Source: Sipunculus nudus
Lineage: Eukaryota > Annelida > Sipuncula > Golfingiida > Sipunculidae
Reading direction: 5' to 3'
NCBI GenBank assembly: GCA_026874595.1
Contig: CM049321.1
Span: 8,368,979 to 8,432,978, forward strand
DNA: 64,000 nucleotides
The notes beneath the pieces are model-generated. The model made no database searches and had not been told where the DNA came from. It saw only the letters and a program-made list of their open reading frames with translations. How positions within the stretch are numbered: position 1 is the first letter of the stretch; the number at the start of each line of letters is the position of its first letter. The position numbers and the translations under genes were made by a program. Below, in pieces: positions 56,674 to 64,000 of this stretch.

Positions 56674-57264
56674 AGCCCCTTTCACACATTCACGGATAGC
56701 ATCACGGATCATCCCGGATCATCGTTCCGGGATCATCCGTGTTAACTCCGTCATCACCGTGTAAACTCCAGGCATCACCGTGTTAACACCGTGTTGCATC
56801 CGTTGTGATCCTTGGCGCACCGGCATGTTGGGAGAAAAAATTAAACCTGGACAATTTTTCGTCCCGGAGTACACGGATGAAAAATCATCCGTATCACTCC
56901 TTGTAGGCACCGTGCACCTCCATGTAGCCACCGTATACATCCGGGAGGTACCTTGTAGCCACCGGGAGCTCCGTATTGAGACCGGCACTTTCCGGGTGCA
57001 AGTTTAAGTTTATTCTTCGATCATGCTGGTGCACCAAGGATCACTACGGATGCAACACGGTGTTAACACGGTGATGCCAGGTGTTTACACGGCGATGCCG
57101 TAGATAACGCGGATGATTCCGGAACGATGCTCCGGGATTATCCGGGTTGCTATCCGTGAATATGTGAAAGTCCGATTTACGAAATCGCGCTGCTGTCCCA
57201 GGAACACCACGGATTAAGGTCCGGGGTGATCCCTGTTGCTATCCGTGAATGTGTGAAAGGGGCT
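56674..57264. mobile_element. 591-bp TTA-flanked inverted-repeat element (PIF/Harbinger-like MITE)
   Basis: Ends AGCCCCTTTCACACATTCAC... and its exact reverse complement extend over 28 bp, flanked by TTA on both sides (56671-56673 and 57265-57267). A TTA target duplication is the PIF/Harbinger signature. Inner arms are also largely palindromic, built from CACCGTG / CCGTGTTAACACC modules. No transposase, so non-autonomous. Overlapping frames on both strands are products of the palindrome. Confidence 0.85.
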
Positions 57265-57267
57265 TTA

Positions 57268-57640
57268 TCAACCAAAGGCGCCTTGTGGAAGCCGGAGAGG
57301 GTTCTGATTGGCTGACCCATGGGGCAATCTGTTTGTCATAGAAGTGCTAGTTCTTAGGTCAATTGACCTATCCACCACAGCCCAAATGCTCCGCCCTTTT
57401 AACTTATTATTATAATGAGCCCCCAGAACGCTCCTACACATATGGACTTCCATGTCCATGGTAGCGAGAGCTGATAATAACATAATAATGACGTCACAAA
57501 GGGCGATGGCGCATAATGTCGTATTTACTGACGTCATCAACTGGTATCACCTGACCATTGTTTACTATATCGCAGTCATATATGAACTGTATTGCAATAT
57601 ATATTGGATTATTTGTCCCATACGAATTATATGCCAGGTA
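57268..57640. promoter_or_regulatory. Promoter-like cluster, direction unknown
   Basis: CTGATTGGCTG (CCAAT-type, 57305), CTCCGCCC (GC box, 57389) and two TGACGTCA sites (57489-57496 and 57529-57536), followed by CCAG/GTAAGAC at about 57638 as a possible first-exon donor on the plus strand. The minus frame here (57268-57540) is not convincing. Confidence 0.25.
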
Positions 57641-58447
57641 AGACATTATTAATCACTCGGTAGTCGGAGGAATGGCTCCCGCAACCTTTACCTAGAAACT
57701 TTTTATACTGTCTCCTTCGTATAATAAAATATCCCGGAAAAAATGACGACATTGGTACTGGTAATTTTTACAGACTACACGTGTTCTGTTTGACTGAGCT
57801 CTGTAAAATTATGCAATTATATGGAAAGAAGGCTGAGCTGTCTTACACAGTGACACCACCGTCAACATATACCTAAAAGAGGAACAGCAGAACCAAGCGA
57901 GGATTAGCAACAGGAATTCAGGTAATGGTCTCACTGGAACGGGGCCCCCTTCATGTACCATACCTGAACACAAATAATGAATCATTCGCGGTCGGGCAAT
58001 ATTTCAAATTTTCATCTGTGCATCAGTGTTACGTAATAACAAGTCAATATCTATGAACCAGAGAGAGACCTTGAGCGAACTCATTTGTCAAGCTCTGCAT
58101 TAATAGGGTCACGCAAGTCATAAAACAGGAAGTTATCGACCGTAAGTGGGAGGCACAACAGTTACTGGGAACTGAGTTCATTGTTATTTTATGCTAAACT
58201 GCACAGGAATGGACACTTCAGGTTGTTGGAACCAGCTCAGCCGGTGTGATATAACCTTTAAATAGCAATCACAATCAAGGAAAACCAGGATAGCGACATA
58301 TGTGAAAGACTTTTTCTCTAGCACTGTAGCGACACCTGCTGGTGGAGACTTACACTTAATGTTCGGGTACCTCAAATCGCGCGGAAGAGTGTCGGTAGGG
58401 TATATATCGAGTCCGTAAAGAATATTAGAAAAATGTGTGTGTGTGTG
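57641..58447. other. Spacer without a supported gene
   Basis: No exon or repeat recognised. Confidence 0.35.
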
Positions 58448-58715
58448 GGGGGGGGGGGTGGCTTATACGGCCATCGCGAAACAAGAAGCGACCGGGGGGG
58501 GGGGGGGGGGGGGTATACTATCCCCATTCCATGGTGCCGAAGCTTTTAAACATTTATGTTGCAATGGTGTTATCTGGGGCCGATTAAAAGTATAAGGATG
58601 CTGATTTCGTAAGTAAACGTGTCTTGTTCCTGTTATCCCGCATCTTATTCGACAAATTCGGAGAGGGGGGGGGGGGGTTGAGGAGAGGGCGCCCCTTAAA
58701 CCGGCCCCTGGCTTT
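58448..58715. mobile_element. G-run-rich region ending in a hAT-like terminus
   Basis: Three G runs (58448-58458, 58494-58513, 58667-58677). On the minus strand CAGGGGCCGGTTTAAGG at about 58711 looks like a hAT-type end. The other end is not clear. Confidence 0.35.
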
Positions 58716-58726
58716 TGAATGCACTG

Positions 58727-58846
58727 ATGGGTGGTAACTTTATCCCGGCGTGGGGCGTGGAGTATAGGTTCCGGCGTGGAGGCGGCCGTGTTGAAATCGA
58801 AATGCCCTTGTCCAACATTGAAGAACACGACATGGCGTTACAGTGA
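58727..58846 (+). CDS. Candidate 39-residue ORF or exon
   Basis: ATG at 58727, in locally GC-rich sequence, opens MGGNFIPAWGVEYRFRRGGG and continues VEIEMPLSNIEEHDMALQ to TGA at 58844. It begins 16 bp after a hAT-like end. A minus-strand frame over the same bases is also open. No splice signals, no family. Its composition is protein-like, but chance is possible. Confidence 0.2.
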   Translation: MGGNFIPAWGVEYRFRRGGGRVEIEMPLSNIEEHDMALQ

Positions 58847-59242
58847 AAGATAATACCGTAAAGTATCGTCTTTAAAAACTACCGTAAGCTATACTGCGGG
58901 TGAATGATCATCGTTTCTGCTGCAATGTATTGCAAGAATATAGCGATAAGAATATGGAATATTGCATCCTTTGATTCTATTGTGATAAATAAAATGAAAG
59001 AATCTTCACCTGCCGGGACACCTTTATTTAACATTGTTCTTGCGTCTTCGTGCTATTCTAAGAAGGGCTGGATTGATCAATACGTAATCGCTTGAGCGTT
59101 CGCCAATATGGTTGGCATTTAGCATCTTGTTATTTCAACGGAGCACTTGTCAGCAACAAGGTACACTCTGATGGAATTAAGTTTTTCTCGTTAAAGGATA
59201 GGTCTGTGGTCTTTAAATGGCACTGTCTATTCATTGAGGATG

Positions 59243-59512
59243 AAGGTATTTATACAATTCCCTTTCGTGTTTGTGTGTGTATGTTCTCCACATAACGTAT
59301 GAACGGAATCTCATGCATTTTTAAGGGCATTTCGTTGTTGGGCCAATGAAGAAACGATTAGATTTTGGTGTGGATCCGACACATGATCCGGATCCAGGAA
59401 CGTCAGAAAAGGAATAGTCACAAATCTGCAGTCACTTATGTACGAATGAAACTGTAAATATGGGTCGAATAAGTGAATGACGGAGGTTTGCATTCGTTAG
59501 AATGTAGATTTA
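59243..59512 (+). mobile_element. Family A element, copy 8
   Basis: TTCTCCACATAACG, CGGAATCTCATGCATTTTTA, GAAGAAACGATTAGATTTTG, ATGATCCGGATCCAGGAACG and CGGAGGTTTGCATTCG, in standard order. Confidence 0.7.
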
Positions 59513-60087
59513 CAGTTCATTCATATTGTTATATATTATTTGTTTATTCATTAATTTTTAACCAGATCCTGTATCTTTCTTTGAAACAAAGAAAAGAAAT
59601 TCATTCAGTTTGTGGCTCCCTTTTTATCATTCTCTTTTCCTTACTTTTTTTATACAATAATTGTTTGTCCCCTTCCGGAAACAGGAATGGTGTGAGCTCC
59701 AGAACCAGGTTTGCATGTATTGATATACAATAACATATTCATGTTTCACCCTAGGTGTCATATCGCATCTGTAAGTGTCGTGTTTGCAGTGATCATGAGA
59801 TCATATATCACCCTGCTTGGAACCAACCCAGATGGCTCTATTTATACCTGGGAATGACGTCACACGAAGGCTCCAGAGCACAGTTTCAAATAATGTTCTC
59901 TCAGCCAATGTTTACATTTTTGGGCAATCACGCACTAAGCGCTGCGTCACTTTTAAATTCAGGATAGATCATTTGCCTCCAGGAGGCGCTGTTTATTGAA
60001 TGAGAAAGAAGGTACCATACGATAAAAATTGTATGTTGTTTTTTTATTAAGTTTTCTATATTTCTTGTTTTACACACACACGTCTAG
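59513..60087. other. Spacer without a supported gene
   Basis: TGACGTCA at about 59855. Overlapping plus frames at 59755-59999 have no splice support. Confidence 0.35.
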
Positions 60088-60262
60088 GAATAATTCAGAA
60101 GACATGACCTGTCATTAAGACATTAGAGCGAATCTCTGAGCGAATCTACTGAGATTTCAACTTTATGTCATTGCGGTATCGGTGGGAACTCAGAGTGGGA
60201 ATTTCAGCTCCAAAATCTTAACGACTTAGCCATTCGGCAGATTCGAACTACAATTCTTACGC
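60088..60262 (-). repeat. tRNA-like SINE, family E, copy 3 (degenerate)
   Basis: On the minus strand CTAAGTCGTTAAGATTTTGG and AGCTGAAATTCCCAC align to the heads at 39.33 and 40.66 kb, and ATTCGCTCTAATGTCTTAAT to their tails. Confidence 0.55.
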
Positions 60263-60691
60263 AGTGGTCACATTACATTCATTCTATTGGTCCATTTCAA
60301 TCAGAAACCGCTCGCATGGAAACCTTTACCACTGACCAGTGGAAGCTGACACAAGCCGGGCCGTAGGTGAAGTATAAACGCTTGGCACGGCGCCAGCAAT
60401 ACCAGAGCTCCGCTTCAGCATATGCTCCATATACAGGCAGTGGGTGAATGAAATAGACCAGTACACCAGTGAGGAATGAATGTAGATTCGAAGCTGAATC
60501 TCCTGGTGCTCTAGCTCTGAATATGGACACAACATCCACTCTGCCATGTATTAAAGAACTCAATCGGAGATTCTCAGACAGGAATTCGATTAGGAGCCAA
60601 TTTTCTTTGTCGTGCAAACGTATACATCCACTCCCTAGGGTTAACTGCTGAAAACATCTATGGGCAGACACACGACCCAAAACCATAATAG

Positions 60692-62186
60692 TACGCTCCC
60701 GAGGCAGCGGAAATCTTACGCTTCTAAAGAAGCAACTGATTTTCACGCTGCCAGCTTTGACCGTTTATGATATATTTAGACACTAGATGGCGGTTCGTTG
60801 TCCGCTGAACAAAACGTGCGTATGATGTGACAAGCAGCCAACCAGATGCCAATAAACAAACACGCGACAGGCATCCTGGCTCCCCCCATAGCTGCGCTTC
60901 AACCGCCGTTGGAAGACAAGTTTACGTTCGACTTTTAATTGCTCCCTCTGCATTCTCGCATCATCAACCGATACGATTCTGACAGTATGACTGTGTTAGC
61001 GTAGCCATGTGTCTGGTGTCTGCAGAACTGAAACTAGCTAGCGAGGTGTGCACGCAGCCTTTTTTGTTACGTTACGTTTGAATTACAGCTCACCGACCGG
61101 GCATCCTATGTGCCAAAGGCCCTAAGTAAACCACGTCTGCGGCAATTCTCTCGGAGCCTGTGGCCTGTTCATACGGTTACCGGGGCGATGAGCTGTCACT
61201 CAAAACGAAATCAACATGACTGGCTCCGTGTATTCCTCGTTTGGCCGTGTCTTCAAGCACAAGGTCTCATCTGATTGGACAAAAATACAGTGCTCCCTCT
61301 GGTGTAGCAATGCAGGATACGAGGTCATAACAAACAGCGCTTACGATATAGGAAGTAGACCTATAGTTAAAGCGCTGTGTAAAGAGCGTACCATCATAGC
61401 TGCTTGTCGCTGATTTCAAAATAATTATATCTTGTGCTTTTATTTTCCAGCAGCCTATTTTTACGAGTCTTGCACACCTATACGCCCTTTACACAGCGCT
61501 TTAACTATAGGCCTACATCCTATATGGTAAGCGCTGTTTGTTATGACCTGGTAACCTGAATTGCTACACCAGAGGGAGCACTGTATTTTTGTCCAATCAG
61601 ATGAGACCTTGTGCTGGAAGACACGGGTAAGCGAGGAATACACGGAGCCAATCATGTTCATTTCGTTTTCGTTTTTCGAGTGACACCTCATCGCCCCGGT
61701 AACCGTATGAACAGGCCACAGGCTCAGAGAGAATTGCCGCAGACGTGGTTTACTTAGGGCCTTGGGCACATAGGATGCCCGGTCGGTGAGCTGTAATTCA
61801 AACGAAACGTAACAACAAAGGCTGCGTGCACACCTCGCTGGCTGGTTTCAGTTCTGCAGACACCAGACACATGGCTACGCTAACACAGTCATACTGTCAA
61901 AATCGAACCGGTCGATGATGCGAGAATGCAGAGGGAGCAAATTAAATTCAAACGTAAACTTGTCTTCAAACGGCGCTTGAAGCGAAGCTATGGGCGGAGC
62001 CAGGATGCCTGTCCCGTGTTTGTTTATTGGCATCTGGTTGGCTGCTTGTCACATCATACGCACGTTTTGTTCAGCGGACAACGAACCGCCATCTGGTGTC
62101 TAAATATATCATAAACGGTCAAAGCTGGTAGCGTGAAAATCAGTTGCTTCTTTAGAAGCGTAAGTTTCCGCTGCCTCGGGAGCGTA
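60692..62186. mobile_element. 1.5-kb foldback element with roughly 700-bp inverted arms
   Basis: Left arm 60692-61390 and right arm 61481-62186 are reverse complements with a low percentage of mismatches and small indels, around a 90-bp unique loop. Ends read TACGCTCCCGAGGCAGCGG, and TA may be the target duplication. Both arms contain the same frame (VSSDWTKIQCSLWCSN) on opposite strands, which is why a plus and a minus ORF appear. Neither has signals of a gene. A single strand could fold into a hairpin hundreds of bp long. Confidence 0.9.
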
Positions 62187-62401
62187 GCACACCTAATCCC
62201 CAAAGCTGCAGATTATTAACACACAGCAGACAGAAAGATCCAAAACATGATAGTTGCCTTGGACTCAATGCATGCATGACTCAGAAAATCTCCAGGATTT
62301 ACTATTAATATATGAAGCATTTCTTAAATATTATATCTATCGTAAAGCAATTAGTTAATAATATGAATCAGCATTATCCAAAATATAGAATAAGTACTCA
62401 G

Positions 62402-62432
<31 letters not shown>

Positions 62433-62797
62433 GGACGGGCATTGGGAACGTTATAGGGATATGTTTTCAAGGATCATGCGTATGAAGAGATGTTATCCGC
62501 TCATAAATCAGCTATTTTCACACGTGCCACTACAGTGGCTATAATAGCATCGATCTCGCACCGATCTTTCAAGTTTGACCAGAATGGCATTTAACCAAGG
62601 ACAGTTCACGTGACCACGCCGTCTCGCGGTAATCTGTCTCCCTTTGCATTTGGTCTCAGCAAATAAATCTTCTATAGTAAATGTGAAGAAAGTTGCACAG
62701 TATTCTAATTGGCCAGGCAACGCAGGTCCGGCCACTGAACTTGTTCCAGCGAGAAAAATCTACGTTGCAATACTATTCAAAACCAATTCAATTGACC
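62187..62797. other. Spacer with (GA)n
   Basis: (GA)n at 62400-62428. No gene supported. Confidence 0.4.
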
Positions 62798-62980
62798 GGG
62801 GCCTGTAGAGTCAAGTGGTGATCAGCTGGTTACCCGGGTTCGATTCCCGGTGTGGCTATAAGAGTGGCCTGTGGTGGTCCCCTCCAAGGTCAATGGTATT
62901 CCCCGGGTCCTCCGCTTTCCTCAACAGTGTCTTGCATTAGTTGTTACAACTAATTTTAACTATTTATAAATACATTAAGT
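62798..62980 (+). repeat. tRNA-derived SINE, family B, copy 3
   Basis: GGGGCCTGTAGAGTCAAGTG head, near-perfect B box CCGGGTTCGATTCCCGG, body CCCGGGTCCTCCGCTTTCCT. The body is shortened relative to the 54.3-kb copy. Confidence 0.75.
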
Positions 62981-64000
62981 ATAATTTCAGATAACCGTCT
63001 TTATGGTTCCAGTAAATAGAAAAACAAGAAAAAAAAGGAAAAAATAATTGGTCAGTACTTTTATCACATGAAATTTAGCTTTCTTGGGAGAACAGGATAT
63101 ATGTAATTTTGAATAATATTGTTATATCGGAATATGTGACCATGACAATATCATAGTTCCTGATGAAGCTCACCGGTGGCTCTTTGGATGTGAAAAAAAT
63201 CTCCCCCCCCCCTTCACTTTTGCTACCTGACGGCAACGACAGACATAAAGTTCACCCAACAGCTTTGGAACCATCCATTACTTGTATCGGGATCGTCTCA
63301 ATGAAATGTAGACTTTTTGAACGCTAAATGAAATCATAAGCAGATCACATCACATGGTTTAGCACAGGAAATTACATTCTGTGTCATGTGATCAACATCA
63401 GCAAAATAAACATTAACACTTTCAAAAGTTAGTATCAGAAATTCTCAATATAAATATCAAAGAGCCCTGCGACGTAATGTTTTAAATAATTAAATTTCCC
63501 ATGTTTTTGTATTTGTTGGTTAGTGAATTAGCCTGTTAGCAAAATTACTATAAAATTATGAAGTGTCCTGCCTTTTGGGGATTTTTTTTTTGTGTGTGGA
63601 GGGAAAAGGTGGTACACATGCTTTTAATCGTGAATTTAACCAGGACACCATGATAAACTGTTTTAAGCAAAACTCACTGAAAGTCATATAAGCTATAATG
63701 ATAACACTGTGTGTGTCATACGTCTTTCCGTCCGTTACATGAGCACAAGACGGAACTGCTGGACTTAGAAACGTGTAACTGAACACCCAGGGATTTTAAA
63801 AAAATCTCCTTGTAAACCTGAAATTAGGTCACTGTGACCTATATCCTCTGAGATATGAGGCCCGAAAGTACCCCAAAGAATAATTAAAATTTTGACACGA
63901 AAGCTCCAGTATCTGAATAACTAATGAATTGATTAGAATGATCCTTTCCGTACATGTTGATCATAGAGTGTTTCATCCGTTCCCGAAGACTGGTTGCGCC
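62981..64000. other. Spacer with a C run and a nuclear-receptor-type palindrome
   Basis: C run at 63205-63213 and AGGTCACTGTGACCT at 63826-63840. No gene supported. Confidence 0.4.

Noticed and set aside
57268-57540. Possible GPCR transmembrane segment (TTLCAIALCDVIIMLLSALA) on the minus strand
   Set aside because: Only one hydrophobic helix, a stop just upstream, and no neighbouring transmembrane segments or splice sites. The bases look more like a promoter.
60297-60746. 149-codon minus-strand ORF, one of the longest in the window
   Set aside because: Its start lies inside the end of the foldback element, two other frames over the same bases are also open, and no splice, motif or poly(A) support exists.
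61216-61769. Plus and minus ORFs sharing VSSDWTKIQCSLWCSN
   Set aside because: They are the same sequence in the two arms of the foldback element and have no gene signals.

Overview
This 64 kb window looks like gene-poor nuclear DNA of an animal, most likely a marine invertebrate and plausibly a mollusc or other lophotrochozoan. The basis is AT-rich spacer with long (TA)n arrays, several families of short elements with tRNA-like boxes, non-LTR retrotransposon fragments, hAT-, Harbinger- and pogo-like non-autonomous DNA elements, diverged tandem repeats carrying AAGGTCAAGGTCAC, and spliceosomal exon signals. There is no bacterial gene organisation, CRISPR array or operon. Species cannot be read from the sequence. 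Everything here comes from reading by eye, without database searches.

Layout. 0-12 kb is repeat-rich spacer: copies of a roughly 300-400 bp element (family A), tRNA-derived SINEs, and GGACTC-type hexamer arrays at 8.7 and 9.1 kb. A RecQ-like helicase fragment lies at 12.4-12.65 kb. A LINE C-terminal fragment abuts a (TA)n array at 14.7-15.0 kb. Damaged coding-like sequence lies at 16.5-17.0 kb. A terminal exon with a poly(A) signal lies at 23.4-23.75 kb. From 26.8 to 30.15 kb several tandem arrays sit end to end: GGACTC repeats, a 21-bp array coding heptads, a 21-bp Pro/Ser array and a 1.9-kb satellite of about 17-bp monomers. From 32.9 to 36.6 kb there are diverged tandem repeats of roughly 220-390 bp, then three near-identical 733-bp copies. 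From 37.4 to 40.9 kb blocks are duplicated, some carrying a tRNA-like SINE.

Genes. The best candidates are on the minus strand. One starts at 42.6 kb with an N-myristoylation-type exon (MGSCSSK) behind a CpG-rich promoter with NRF1-like and E-box sites; phase-compatible candidate exons lie at 41.9 and 32.2-32.3 kb. The other is a two-exon secreted, beta-strand-rich protein (53.57-53.19 kb joined to 51.27-51.14 kb) with an in-frame TAA after its signal peptide and an old L1-type LINE inside its intron. Weaker candidates are marked as such.

The right end (54-64 kb) holds further SINEs, a 591-bp TTA-flanked inverted-repeat element, a 1.5-kb foldback palindrome with about 700-bp arms, and a perfect AGGTCAnnnTGACCT palindrome. 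No complete multi-exon gene can be closed inside the window, and no function is proven.
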